A stretch of DNA of 64,000 nt from Clitopilus passeckerianus (GCA_944990035.1 CALYLX010000126.1:186001-250000); one strand, 5' to 3'. Numbered from the stretch's first letter, positions 37,101 to 49,808 are shown. Numbers and translations are program-made. The notes: generated by a model from the letters alone, not told the origin.

Positions 37101-37590
37101 TCCTCCCATCCTCCGTCAACCCAAGTATCTGATTCCCAAAAACCACAATAAACCCAACACTCCCCCCAAGCGGCTCCTCCACCCTCAACACCTCCTTCCC
37201 CCTCTCGTACCTTACAACCCATCTCCCCGCACACACCCACACCCTATCTCCCTGCATATCCATCCACCGTATCCCCTCCCCCTCCGGCGCATCAGGCCCA
37301 ACAAAAAGCAAAGTCATCTTCCCGCCGTCCCAAAGTGCCCAAGCACGACCGAGGCATGTGAGGATGTGGATTTGAGGGCCGGAGGTGGAGCCTTTGTGGG
37401 ATCGGGTTTGGAGGACGATGGGGACGTCTGTGGTTATTAGACCGAGGGCGCGGAAGGGGATGAAGAGGCGGGGTTTGGGGGTTCGTTTGAGAGTTGTAGA
37501 GGAGGAGACTTGGTTGGTGGTACGTGCACGTTTCCGAGGGGGTGCGGTGGTTTGGACGTCGTCTACTTCCATTGAATCGTCTATTGACAT
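34159..37590 (-). CDS. UTP21: UTP21/WDR36, WD40 protein of the small-subunit processome
   Basis: Nucleolar WD-repeat protein of the U3 snoRNP (UTP-B subcomplex), needed for 18S rRNA maturation. Start at 37590 (MSIDDSMEVDDV), the first ATG in frame. Conserved steps: LFIPFRALGLITTDVP; IHILTCLGRAWALWD; TSILHPATYLNKVLISS; GTLQLWNIKS; HIALWDLNEGGKLLH; GHQAPPHLIRYYGSDGKQLI; SASRDRTLRCLSVVRDS; SGLLATVCDDMVVRVIDF; TFSPDSRWLITTSLDSIIRTF; then the C-terminal Utp21 domain LSPAALDLEIRSL and RDFECVQAFQSVFLAAHG. It ends LIESSLGTLSFIRDNA. About nine exons, intact. A partial inverted copy of the 3' half begins at 37.92 kb. Confidence 0.9.
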
Positions 37591-37920
37591 CGTGTCAGTC
37601 TCTTCGCAAAGACTGTAGCCTTTGGTCGGTTTGAGGCAAATTTTTGATTTTGGAGAGACGCAGAGAAATCTAGAGCACGTGACTCTCGCCAAAAATAGGA
37701 CGCGTCGAGGGATTTGACATGTCCTCTCACCACTGCCTTTACTTTTGACCGTAACATCGATGGGCGACGAATAGAGTATGTCCTGTTGCTACGGCGCTCA
37801 AACATGGAATTGTCTCTGAGTCTGATTGTGGATAGGTACTCAGGCTCAAGGCTAGATATTCCCTGGGCCATCAGCGATAAGCTGAGGGACAGCAACTTTC
37901 CAACTTCTACCAAGCTCAAT
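37591..37920. other. Junction between UTP21 5' end and its truncated inverted copy
   Basis: This 330 bp stretch separates the start of intact UTP21 from the point where the inverted partial copy begins. It does not match the intact gene. Both strands carry open frames (for example 37714-37926 on the plus strand) without family resemblance. Confidence 0.45.
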
Positions 37921-39464
37921 ACCTAAGAGGAGGGAGAGGTGTATCACTTGCCTCGCTACGGATCCGTTGAATAGGAATGTGGTGACGTGTACGTTGGATG
38001 GGTGTGTTAATGTGAGTTGTCTCTCCTTCCCCTCTTCGGAGAATGTATCAACTGATGGGAGAGGGAAATAGTTCTTCGACTTCCAAACCACGAAACTCGA
38101 ACATACACTCGTCCTTTCCGCTCCTTGTGTTTCTTTACATCTACACCCTGATAGCGGGCTGCTGGCGACAGTGTGTGATGATATGGTGGTGAGGGTGATC
38201 GACTTTGGGACGAGGAGGGTGGTTAGGGAGTTTGGGGGGTTTAGAGGGGGTGCTTGATATTGTATGCCCTATTCTTATTCCTCCTCTCTCCTCGAAAAAA
38301 CACGACTCACGGTATACAAACAGACATTCTCCCCCGACTCCAGGTGGCTCATCACCACCTCCCTCGACTCCATAATCCGCACCTTCGACGTACCCACGGG
38401 CCGCCTCATCGATGCGTTTAGAACAGCGAGCGTGGCTACTAGTGTGACGTTCTCCCCGACGAACGATTTTTTGGCGACGGCGCATGTGTATAGTGTTGGG
38501 GTTTTCTTGTGGGCGAATCGGGCGCAGTATGCGGATGTGCCGTTCCAGAGTGTGGATGAGGAGTTGTTCAGAGAGGGAGCGGTGGGGTTGCCGAGTGTGC
38601 AGGGTGTGCAGGAGGATGAGGGTATGTTTGTTCTTAGTTTTGAATGGGGGTGCTGGAACGGATTCTGACTTTTCTCTTCTCTCAAGAACTACAAGCTCTT
38701 GCGTCGCTCACGAACGAGGGACACGCAATGGACGTGTTCTCCACCCCGCCACAACTTGACGGTGAACTCATCACACTCACACTTCTCCCCCGTGCGCGTT
38801 GGCAAACTCTGCTCAACTTTGAAGTTATCCAGGTTCGATTTATTTCCTCTTCCCTTCATACATGCCCATTCCTGACCTATCTTCCCTTCTCTAGTGACGC
38901 AACAAACCAAAAGAGCCACCCAAAGCTCCCGAAAAAGCTCCCTTCTTCCTGCCCACACTGCCAGGCGTCGAGACGCGCTTCGCGGTTGACCAAAAAGCAG
39001 CGGAAGAAGAAGCAAAGAAGAACTCGAAAGCTTAACAAAGCCACTGCGTCGCTTGATAGCGCGTTCCTTCAAAAACTCATGGCGGATGATCGGGCTGGGG
39101 ATTGTACGTCCTATTTGCTTCTTTGATAGGCCAACACCACTAATGATCTCCTCTTCTAGACGAATCCTTCTTCAACTTCGCCAAAACTCTCTCCCCCGCC
39201 GCCCTCGACCTCGAAATCCGGTCCCTAACAACCCTCGAAAACCTCGAAACCTTCATCATCGCACTCGAACGGCACCTCGCGACCCGCCGTGACTTTGAGT
39301 GCGTGCAGGCGTTCCAGAGTGTGTTCCTTGCTGCGCATGGGGAGGTGATTATCGAGAATGTTGAGTTGAGGGAGGCGCTGGAGGGCTTGAGGGAGTCGGC
39401 GAGGGTGTTGGAGTTGATTGAGAGTTCGTTGGGGACGTTGAGTTTTATTAGGGATAATGCGTAG
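37921..39464 (+). pseudogene. Truncated, frameshifted inverted copy of UTP21 3' half
   Basis: Begins within the exon encoding RERCITGLATDPLNRNVV of intact UTP21 and runs to the same C-terminal residues, LGTLSFIRDNA. The first half of the gene is absent. Compared with the intact gene, a 2-nt deletion near 38226 turns RGRVLDI into RG-GA-stop. A second 2-nt deletion near 39029 shifts the frame between ETRFAVDQK and LNKATASLDSAF. Other differences are in-frame: one Glu and a GGV segment are lost near 38570-38580, and five codons are lost near 39395. Exon sequence is still very similar to the intact gene, largely with third-position changes, while the last intron (about 39107-39160) has diverged strongly. 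A transcribed fragment is possible but a functional protein is unlikely. Confidence 0.85.
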
Positions 39465-39657
39465 GACGTAGGGAAATGTATCTCATGTATTCGAGCTCAA
39501 CTTGGATGTAGATGCAGCTCATATTAATGTCAAGAAGTAACGGGGTGAAATTGGTCATGGTAATTGGGATCCTTGTAATACGGTACAGACAAGATATACA
39601 TGGCCGTAACAAATCATGATCAACTAGAAAGGACCCAGCCAACTGCGGTAGCGAGTG

Positions 39658-42600
39658 CTACTCAGAGTCCGACAACGAGGATGGTGGTTCCGATGGCTCT
39701 GGCTGGTCCAGCTTGTGCTTCTTCAATGGCGTTGGAGACGGGGAAGGGTCGCGGGCCTTGCTTTTACCAAGCCTCGAGCTTTGTCCGGGACCTGTTGTCT
39801 GGTTTGCCTCAGGCCCATCCGACCGCGACCGCTTGCGGCCAGGGGGCGAGTTGAGGGAGTCCATTGTCGACGAATCCTGTCGGCTCATCGGGAAGTTGCG
39901 CAGATAGTCCAGGATCTCTTTGCGAGTCTTGTCAACTTTCTTCTCTTCGGTGAGCACGTCGTTTCCTTGGTCGTCTTTTGAAGGCGGCGGAAGCTCAGAA
40001 ATGGCTCGATCGAAGGCATTCAAGAGGAAGTCATGCAGCATCTCGAAGGTCGGGTACCTGTAGGCCAAGTTCAAAAGCACCCTCCATTCATGCCATAGTG
40101 CCTTGACAGGCGAGAAGTAAGGTGCAAAGTGGTTGGTTATATCCGGTCTGTTTACTGTCAGGATACCATCTTTCGCTCGGGCAATTTGGTATAAGTTGTA
40201 TTTCTCCGGATTGAACGTTGATTCAACAAGCTCGAATAAGCCAGTGTCACTTCGTGAGTTGCTAGGTGGCGCATCCAACTCTTCACGCCAACGACCCCCA
40301 GGTCCTGCTCGTGAAAGGCAAATAAAGGTGAAAGTCCAGAATGTCCCTTCTGCATCGTGAATTAGATCGTGGAAGAAAGGAAGATGTTTCCAGCGTTTTT
40401 TGTCTGTGAAACTGCACAAGTCTTGCCATCTAGTGAATCTAGTGTCAGAAAACGGCCGAATCTTGGAATCAGGGTATGTTTTTGTTGCAGTTATGATTTC
40501 CGAGCTCGCGAAGGGAATAGTGGCCTGTCAATCGATGTCAACGAAGAATAAGATGAGCACAAAGGCGCGTACGGTTCTGTCCCTTGATCGCGCCTCCTTT
40601 TCGTAGAAGTTAGGCACCTGTGTTTCCTGGATATGATGTTAGGGCGTTGAAGACGAACTGCGACGTTTGATCCACCTTTGGTAGAAGGCCAAGCATAGGC
40701 GCCGTCACCTGATGACAGTCAGTAAACAGAATCTCCGATAGTGTATCGAATTCACCAAGGGAGAGGGGTCTTTCTCAAGACCTAGTATGTCGTTGTCGAG
40801 GAAATCCACAAATGAGCTACGGTTCAGATATACCTCGAACAAAACATCAAGGCTGCCATCTATTTTTTTCTTAACCATTCGTTCACATTTTTCCTTGACG
40901 TAGTCCCAAGAGTCTTTCATAACTTCAGTATCTTCGACGTCATTAACGAGCTTGAGCATTGACGGCATCCATGAATTGGTCCGCTTCGCGTTGTCGAAAT
41001 CGATGAGAGAAGCTTTGGTATTGACGTAGTCGTCGGAGGGGCAGATGATAATATTGCCGATACTGATATCGCATTGCAATGTTCCATGTCGAAAGTACAT
41101 GTTTCTTTGAGCTGTTCAAGCCAAGGCTTTGTTAGCCTAACGAAAGAATGGGCGGAGAGGAATACAGACCTTCGGTGATTTGTTTGAGCATGATGAGGAG
41201 CTCTTTCAGGTTCCGGAAACAATGAATAGGCCAGCCATAGTCTTCCGAAAGGATACGTTTTTGAATGCGGCAAACTGGGGCGGCCGCCTGGCGAGGCTTA
41301 GTTTTGATGTTCAACAATATGAAAGCCTTTGTTTCCAGCTCCTCGGTATGGGTCGTTGACTTGGCGGCAGCCTCTAGGGGTTCGACATCCCCATCTTCTG
41401 TAGGGGCAATATGTTTTAGGTCATGTCGTAGGTATCCGACGGTCGTGACAATTGCGCCGGTATTGCCTGCTCCACCTCGAACCGCCGTAGCGGAATAGAC
41501 CTTGATAATATTTTCGACGCCGTCTGGTATCAAGCTTTCCTCTGCATCAGCCTTCTCAGGTTGCCAGGTTTGTTTCAGGATAAAGATCTAAAAGCAGGAG
41601 CTCAAAATTTGCAGAAGGCATTGAAGAAGTAAAGATAGAACCTCATGATTTGGTCGTTCTACGTCGTCCATCTTCATCACAATCCATACAACAGTAGCTT
41701 TTCCAGAGAGGGTCCCCGCACGGGTCGTACTGATAGCGTGAATAGTAAGAAACTCCTCGTGGATTTCAGGATTGGCTTTTAATGGCATGCAAATCACCCA
41801 GTTCTTTTCGCTGGCTGGTCGAGCGCAATCCTTCATCAATGCCTTCGGGTGGAAAGAGGGCATAGGTTTCTCATTGACGCCTCTCCACAGTTTCATACTG
41901 GTGTCAAAGCCTAGATTGGTGGGATCGCCATACGAGCAACCGAGAATCACTTGGATGAAGAGCTTCGGGTTCTGGAAGGTATTCAGTAAATAATAATAGT
42001 GGGTGCGTGTGCGTGCTGACCTTATCAATATCGAAGGATACCTCTGTCCCCAGAAGACCACTACGGTCAGCTTGCCACACAGAGAGTTGACTTTTGCACA
42101 GCAAAAGCCCTAGTGCGCAACGGCGGTCAAGCTGTTCACGCATCACCAGACTAAGATAGCAAGCCACTTGCTCGACATGCTTGTGAAGCGTTTCCAGGTC
42201 CGAATTTACTTCGACTGGGATTATAAGTCGAGACCACCACCCCGCGAGTTGATTCTCCATTTCCTTGATTCCTTCTTTAGCTTTCTAGTCCTTTATCAGG
42301 CGCATTCATGGAATAACACGTAACAATGGTACCTGGAGCTTCAGTCGTCGTGGGAGGGAAGCCAATTGGTTATCCTGCGAAGCAACAGGAAGGTAAGGCA
42401 AGCGAATTCAAACGGTGACGCAAATTGCCTTACCAGAGCAGCTATTTTCTCTTCCAAATTCTTTGCTTCCTTGCATATCTCTTCTGCGTCATCAGATAGG
42501 AGACTCAGATAGACGTCGGGACGAATGTATGGTGCGAGGAGTTCGGCCAATTCGGAAGCGTCGTTGGCCTGTGCTAGCCACTTGGATTTGAATGGCTCCT

Positions 42601-42967
42601 CATTATCAAGCCCTTTAATGCGTTTATACGCATTCTTGACATTGTTGGCAAGGTTGGCGAAAAACTTAGCCGTCGGCACTTCGCTGCTAAGGGTACCAGC
42701 CCATTTATTGTTGGCCCAGAGCTTTTCGGCCGTGAGCTGCTCAAATACGGCCTTTGCCTCGTCTTTGAAGGGGAATTTGTTGTTGATGAAGGCTTCAGCC
42801 TTAGAAACGTATATATTGCCCATAATTTCAATCTGAGTTCTATGTCGGAAGGAACTGGCTTCTGGAATTACTGGGGTTGCTAGGCCTTTTGGGAGGGCCG
42901 TATTGGGATATCCCGCATTGAGCGTATCTGAGCCCGCATCAAGTAGATCTTCCGTTCGGGTGAACAT
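39658..42967 (-). CDS. FunK1-type fungal protein kinase, copy D
   Basis: Starts MFTRTEDLLDAGSD at 42967. Elements in order: AEAFINNKFPFKDEAKAVF; EQLDRRCALGLLLCKSQ; QVILGCSYGDPTNLGFDTSM; ILSEDYGWPIHCFRNLKELL; catalytic loop LQCDISIGNII; IDFDNAKR; DNDILGLEKDPSPL; VTAPMLGLLPK; ATIPFASSEIITATKTYPDS; PFFHDLIHDAEGTFWTFTF; YLRNFPMSRQ. The tail is Ser/Pro-rich with TPLKKHKLDQ. The Arg before the catalytic Asp, present in A-C (QRD), is Cys here (QCD), so activation-loop coupling may be altered. The gene appears otherwise intact. It is the mirror partner of copy C: both converge on a UTP21 sequence with a gap of about 190 bp. Confidence 0.82.
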
Positions 42968-44227
42968 TGGCCCAAGTATAGTTTTGTCGTCCGCCTTGAA
43001 AAGGATGAAGCGAGCGGCGTTGAAAGTCGGTTGAAAGGCATGAATGTGGGCGTCCTGATCGTGAATTACTTAATTTCCACAACGGAGTTTGTACTCGAGT
43101 CAGAGTTACGACCTCGACATCCCTCATTGTCCTTCAGGGTGAAAGACTGCAACTGCCAGTGGAACTGTTGCCAGATACTTCCAAGGCAGCACAGAGCGCG
43201 CTCGGTGGATCTGATCATGAGCGTCAACTTGAAGTCGTCTGTCAAGTTGTTTCGTCACCGCCACATCTTCAAGTTGGCTTGGAATAACATGAACCATGCA
43301 CCTCGCAGTCATGGTCGCAGTCCATTTCCTCTCAGACCCTCTAGGGACTACTGGCACCTTCCGAACCACGTTCTGCTACGGATATACTGCCCTTGCCCTC
43401 GTTATCGCCTTGCAATCTGATTCTATCCTCCTAGCGGCCACTTCCGTCCCGTTTATGCGACTTGCCACCTGAGATTGAGCTCCGGAGATAGCGGGCAAAG
43501 AGACCTTCGACTTCTTGATTCTAAATTATGATACGGAAAGCAGAGCGAGCAGTTGCGCGAGATTCTGAACATCCTGCATTTTACCTGGGCTGTGTCCCTT
43601 CCTCTCCCATACCTGCTGGTTTTGCCGAGGTGTGAGCCAAAATAAGTCCACATGGCCACCTTTCTAAAGCAAGAAATTGCCCCTAATGACTAAAGCTAGA
43701 CAGAAATGGCTTTATGATGGGACGCTCTTGGGTCAAAGGGCGGGCATACTCGTGGTATTTGTCCTTGGGGCATTTAACGGAGGTTTGAGGGGAGATGCGG
43801 AAATGGTGGAAGGTTTGTAATGAGTGCAGGCCCGAGATAGGCGAGTTTGGTTTCGCTGAGTTCACCGGTGGTCATTTGCTGATAGTCACATTATAAGTAT
43901 TCTACAGAGCGCCAGAGAGGGCGCTGTTTCGAGACTGAGTATCAACCCGTCTACTTCAGCTTGATTCATGATTCACAAATAGAATAACTATTCTCATTCG
44001 AAGAATTCATCAACAATTCATGGTCTTCTGAATGGAAAACAAACGAATATCCGAGTCATTGACTGAGACGGCGGGCGGATAATATCTCTCGTGTTTGTTA
44101 TGAACGCATGTTCGGCGCCAGCCAGGGAGACAGAGAAATCGGACCTTCCTGTATCCATCTGAATCATTTTACCTTCTTCTTCCATAATTGCGGATTCGTT
44201 CAAGAAGTTAGTCCAAGCAAGGTATGC
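42968..44227. other. Divergent intergenic region, FunK1 copy D / MYND protein 3
   Basis: About 1.26 kb between two divergent start codons. No frame with family resemblance was found on either strand. An in-frame ATG at 44108 could extend the MYND protein upstream. Confidence 0.4.
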
Positions 44228-45543
44228 ATGATTACCATTTCAAGCAAGTCGTCCGCTATTTACTATCCTCAAACTCTTCAAACCCAGCTTCTATTACGTT
44301 TGGTTTCTGAGGAGTCTGACAACACCCCCTTGTGGCAACGGCTCCATTTAAAAGCTCTTTTACAACACCTTCAACGCCGTTTTCCCCATACAATGCCTCC
44401 TTTTGCCACTATAGACGGCTCCGGCAACCTCGTATGGACAGAAGAACTTGAACATTGGGGGGACCCCATCTGGATTCAGGATTGGGTGGGAGATAATTGC
44501 GTGGAACCAGTCTCTGCGAAAGAATTCGCCTTTATTCTCGGTAAGTGTTCTATGACACGAAAGCTAGTGTCGGATATCCTCTGATGCATCCATAGGATTG
44601 GGCGGGTCCTCGAACAGCTTCCCGCAATATGGGAATGATGAAGGCGAGCGATTGAGATGCATGATGCTATCGGTACGTGGATCCAAAGAGAAGCTAGCAG
44701 CCTGGTCGCCGACACTTTATATCCAACAGGAAAATATCAATAGGTCTTTTTTCAAAGAAACGACCGATCTTATGATAACGGAATTCAGCGCCGTCTATAT
44801 TCCAGCTATGGTCGAAAACTTGGTGACGAAATTTCTGGATCGACCTACGACCACGTCGCCGGAATCCCAGCAAGAGTGGACTTTTTGCAACGCCTATTGG
44901 AGAGCTCTCCGTATGGTCAGCGAGAATACTTACTTCTACAAGTACCTGCGCTCGAACAAGCCGATTGCGTCGTCGTACAATCGCACTCTGGGCGGTTTAA
45001 TCGTGGCTCGAATCCTGGATCACGCTACAGAGTGGGATGCGCATTTTCAGACGCTTACGCCGCAAGAACAAGATTCCGAGAACGAACCACATTGCTGCGT
45101 TCTGGACTGCCTCGTAATACTGTTCCGCTTCTACTCGGAGGATGGAAGTTTGGATGATATTTTGCCATTAGACCTTCGGTATCGGCTGGCCCCGTGGCTA
45201 GCCAGATGGAAATGGCAATACGGTATGCGGCTCTTGGGCCAAAGAGCGGGGATGGTGTTGGCATTCGCATTGGCAACGACGGACGTAGCAAAAATGACCA
45301 AACTGTTGAAGCAGATGCAGAAATTCTTGATGGGCTGGAGGGAATGCGGAATGGGGAGCTGCAAAGTAAAAGACGGCCTGAAGTCGTGTGCTAGGTGCCA
45401 GACGGTGAGATATGTTAGTTTCTTTCAACGATTCATCGGTCGCCGTTTGCTGATGCCAGTAACTCCAGTGCTCTGTCGAACATCAACGATCTGCCTGGAA
45501 GTTCGGTGATCACAAACAGCTTTGCTTCGAGACCGAATATTAG
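44228..45543 (+). CDS. Variant MYND-type zinc-finger protein 3
   Basis: Third member of the MYND family in this window and the one with the longest N-terminus. Reading from the ATG at 44228 gives a helical segment (SEESDNTPLWQRLHLKALL) before EFAFILG, which splices to LGGSSNSFPQ, matching the first intron of protein 1. The body has WTFCNAYWRALRM, TYFYKYLRSNKPIASSYN, PLDLRYRLAPWLARWKWQY and MGWRECGMGSCKVKDGLKSC. The finger is C-x4-C, CARCQTVRY, then after an intron CSVEHQRSAW and HKQLCFETEY. It shares the YCxxxHQ substitution. Alternative starts are ATGs at 44108 and 44394. As with protein 1, it sits divergently next to a FunK1 gene. Confidence 0.72.
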
Positions 45544-45620
45544 CTCATCTAACTTTTGTTGATGTACTACGAGTTGGGTAGAATAACCACGGCAGTTTAA
45601 GAATATGAGTAGTTCATGGT

Positions 45621-45800
45621 CGTACCAGGCAGAAACAAGCGAATATCTGGAAGGCCAAACTTGAAGACTTCCTTATGCGGGTTGCCTCCAAACAAGCCCA
45701 AACACTGATTGAGAAGAAAATCTTTCTTGAGGCCGTTGATGTCCACCATCGCAACCTCTTAGACAGTACCCTTCCCGCAGATTCACAATACGCAGGATGA
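45621..45800 (+). pseudogene. Orphan coding-like fragment
   Basis: A 60-codon open frame without a start reads like protein (KQANIWKAKLEDFLMR, then KQAQTLIEKKIFLEAVD) and ends at a TGA. It begins 78 bp after the MYND protein 3 stop. I do not recognise the family. It may be the last remnant of a displaced gene, or chance. Confidence 0.25.
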
Positions 45801-46418
45801 GGTGATTCAGGTACAGCGTAGATAGACGCCATGGCTAGGTAAAAGAACTCGCCCGCTGAGATCCAGTGGCGAGGTGAGTGTCAGACCTTCCCTACAAATA
45901 AACATATATATATATTTCACTTTTTTGCTCTTCGAAATGCGTGCCATTGTGTGAGTGAGTGTTCAGAAAGCTTCGACTAGAATGTCTAGCACGTGAAATT
46001 CCTATTGAAGATTCCAATCCGAACAGGATTGAAATTGTTGTTTTGAGGAAGGAGAGTTTGAGGAGAGTGCTTGGCCTCACTCAAATGAATTCGTCCCGTG
46101 TTTCCATTCATCGTGGAGCCTAATCTTCAAAAATCTTCAAGCCTTCAATGGCCAAATACTTGAGACTGAGAATCCCGCATCGAGTTACATTCGACTTGCT
46201 GAAAAAATCAAGAGAAAAATGCAAGGAAAACTTGACATGTCACAAACGTCACGCTTTACTTTCGTCACAGTGACACCTCAGCCATTACGTTCATTCCGGC
46301 TTGGACACGTTAACCCGCTCAGCGCTGACAGTGACACCGCTACCTTGACATTCCGCCAGCTTCCTTCTCTCCACAACTAGCTGCTTGACGCACTTGACTT
46401 TATCTCCTACGCTACAAG
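45801..46418. promoter_or_regulatory. SAR1 upstream region with a cluster of TGAC half-sites
   Basis: From 46234 to 46350 the sequence repeats TGACA / GTCAC half-sites on both strands, including the perfect inverted pair GTCACAGTGAC at about 46264-46274 and ACGTCAC at about 46246-46252. Such sites resemble bZIP-type targets. Because SAR1 is a secretory-pathway gene, control by a bZIP factor is plausible but inferred. An AT dinucleotide run lies near 45904-45915. Confidence 0.35.
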
Positions 46419-47306
<888 letters not shown>

Positions 47307-47990
47307 GCCGAACGTATAATTAGTTCCTTAATATATTTACTCGTATTATGTTGGTTTGGAGGTGGCCTAGTTTCTTTCGCGTTCTTTCGATATGCATACC
47401 TTTTGTCCTTACTTTACCCTGAATTGAAGAACCATCTAGAACACCCCGAAGTTTTGAGTTGCGACTATACTCAGCCAACGTTTCAAAGCTGCACAGCGGG
47501 AGCATGATGATTGCACTGAAGTTATCGGTATCTGGTTTGAAGGAGCTGTACGAACCTGTGTCAACGACGTAAGGTGCCAATCAGGTGCCACTTCAAAAAC
47601 TTTACCAGATCTTTTCACCCACGCCTCATCCCCTTTTACAGCACCTCCGAATATATTCGTCGAATTTTTACATTATTTTGGTGGGCTCTAGCGCTCCGAG
47701 TTCTAAATTGAAAAGTGTGTTCTGGTGTTAAGATTTCGCCACCACTGTGTTGCTAGCGACGGTCGCACACTGAGCACAAGGTGTTATTAGGAAACTAGCT
47801 TTCATCCGACTAATACAGATTCTCGGCGAATATCGCCGTTTCCACCAAGGATCTTCCTCCATCATTGGGAGTTGCCATCTTCATCACGACTAGTATTAAA
47901 CTCTGCAGGGTCCCTTGTTTGGTGCATTTCCCGCCTCGTTCATGTATTCCTGAGCCTTTCGCTCTCCTTCTCTCCTTCCACGAGCGTATA
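47307..47990. other. Intergenic between SAR1 and membrane protein 1
   Basis: SAR1 3' flank and the upstream region of the next gene. No supported gene. Small minus-strand frames at 47320-47618 look non-coding. Confidence 0.4.
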
Positions 47991-49511
47991 ATGGGGCTGG
48001 ATCTCACGAACCTACTGTTCTATCTCCTGTTTTTCCTCAGCTATGGGATACCAACAACAAGAGCGGTGCTGCGGAACATAACTATCGATGACAGCACTGG
48101 AGACGAATTCTCTCATATAGTACCAAAGTACCTTCCGACAGCAGAAACAAACCCGATAGGCTCCTCATCTCCATGGGCTGGTCCGGACTGTAGAGGTGCA
48201 ATACAACCTGACCTCACACAGGTGTCTGGAGGAACTTGCCATGCTGCAACTTATCATCCCGAGATCGACTCAATATCGATTGAGTTTTCATTTACTGGTG
48301 CGTGTCCCGCCTCCTGCGTTCTTTCCTGTCAGCTCATGGTTTGAATGGTCTCTAGGAACTGCGGTTTATGTCTATTTCATAATTCCTCACACAATACCCT
48401 ACGTTACCACCGACATCGCCTGCAACTTCACACTCGACGGGAACCGCGTTGGCACCTTTTTCAGGAATCCTACAGACCCCAATGCGCTTATATACAATTA
48501 TCTTGGGTTCGCAAAATCAGGGTTGACCAATGGGGGGCATACCTTAAAGATTGAGACTGGGAATGGGTACTCGCATGATGCCTTCATTGCTTTCGATTAT
48601 GCTACGTATACGTACGTCTCCAATCCAAATATCTGTACTCGTATCACCACTGACAGTCACACGATAGCTTCGACGACGCTAACGGTCCTCCTCCAATACC
48701 CTCATCAACAACCACCTCGTCGACGTCGACGAAGACCGGAGCTTCCAGCACAGGTGGAGGAGCCGTCATCCCAACCAACACCTCCCCCGCTGACAACGGA
48801 GACGAGAAGCACGTCAACGTAGCCGCCATCGCAGGCGGAGTCGTTGGAGGCGTCGGCGCTCTAGTCCTCCTTGCTCTTCTCTTCCTGCTTCTATCCAGAC
48901 GAAAACGAAAGAATGCTTCCGCGGAAGCCGGCCTTGCACCATCTTCATTCTATACCACCGATTACAGCGCAGGACCGACCTCAACGGTCGATGGAGCTCC
49001 ACAGCACCGGGACATCAAAAACCGTGCCACCATGGGCGCTCCCAGTCCAGGCGCGAACGACGGTTTGTATCCCAATAGACGTACACTGCCAATACCACCA
49101 GCGCCTCCATCCACAACGACCGGCACATCAGCGTCAATATCAGGCCTAGGCTCCTCAACTCTCGCAAACTCCGACGAGAAAGCCTCCCTCCGTACTGCAC
49201 AAACAGCTGACGAGCTCAAGCGTGCACGGCAGCGAGAACTCCAGCGGCAGCTGCAGGCTGTGAAAGCGGAGATGAGGGCTCTGCAGGCGGATTTGCAAAC
49301 GCAGGGTGGTGATGGGCCGGAGAGGCACCTTTCTGTGCGGTCGCAGAGAGCAGAAGGAGGGAATGATCAGGAGGTGGTTAGGTTGAGAGAGCAGATTAGG
49401 GTGATGAGTGAGCAGATGGAGACATTGAGGTTGCAGCAGGATTCGGCGTGGGCACAGGGGTTGTCTGATGAGCCACCGCCGGGGTATAGTGCCCATGCTA
49501 CCAATTCGTAG
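47991..49511 (+). CDS. Single-pass membrane protein 1, beta-sandwich-like ectodomain, coiled-coil tail
   Basis: Signal peptide (MGLDLTNLLFYLLFFLSYG), then an ectodomain of about 150 residues with NITIDDSTGD, CHAATYHPEID, SIEFSFT spliced to GTAVYVYFII, and CNFTLDGNRVGTF. This pattern is common in basidiomycete membrane proteins of unknown function. A Ser/Thr/Pro-rich stalk follows, then NVAAIAGGVVGGVGALVLL, a transmembrane helix ended by SRRKRK. The cytoplasmic tail has a coiled coil (RQRELQRQLQAVKAEMRALQ and EQIRVMSEQMETLRLQQ) and finishes with SDEPPPGYSAH. PPGY fits the PPxY motif recognised by WW domains of Rsp5/Nedd4 ubiquitin ligases. Three exons. A paralogue lies at 58.5-60.1 kb. Confidence 0.8.
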
Positions 49512-49808
49512 AATATTCATTCCTTAGTTCTTGTTGACTTCCCGTTCGTTTTTGTACAATAGAGTATTTTGCGTGTATTACTTGACAATTGTTTCGTTCT
49601 GATGTAGTTTTATTCTGTGGCCTGTCGGCTGAACTTGAGTATTATCGATATCATTCAAATTACAATTATAATTTTCTCTTGCTTGCCGGCCATCAAAGAA
49701 ACAAGCTTCATCATCGCTCGTTGAGGGAGGTGTCATTTGGAGCCATCTAGACAAACCATTTACGCCTACTACGGATAGGGGTATGTACCCAATATATTGA
49801 GGTAATAC

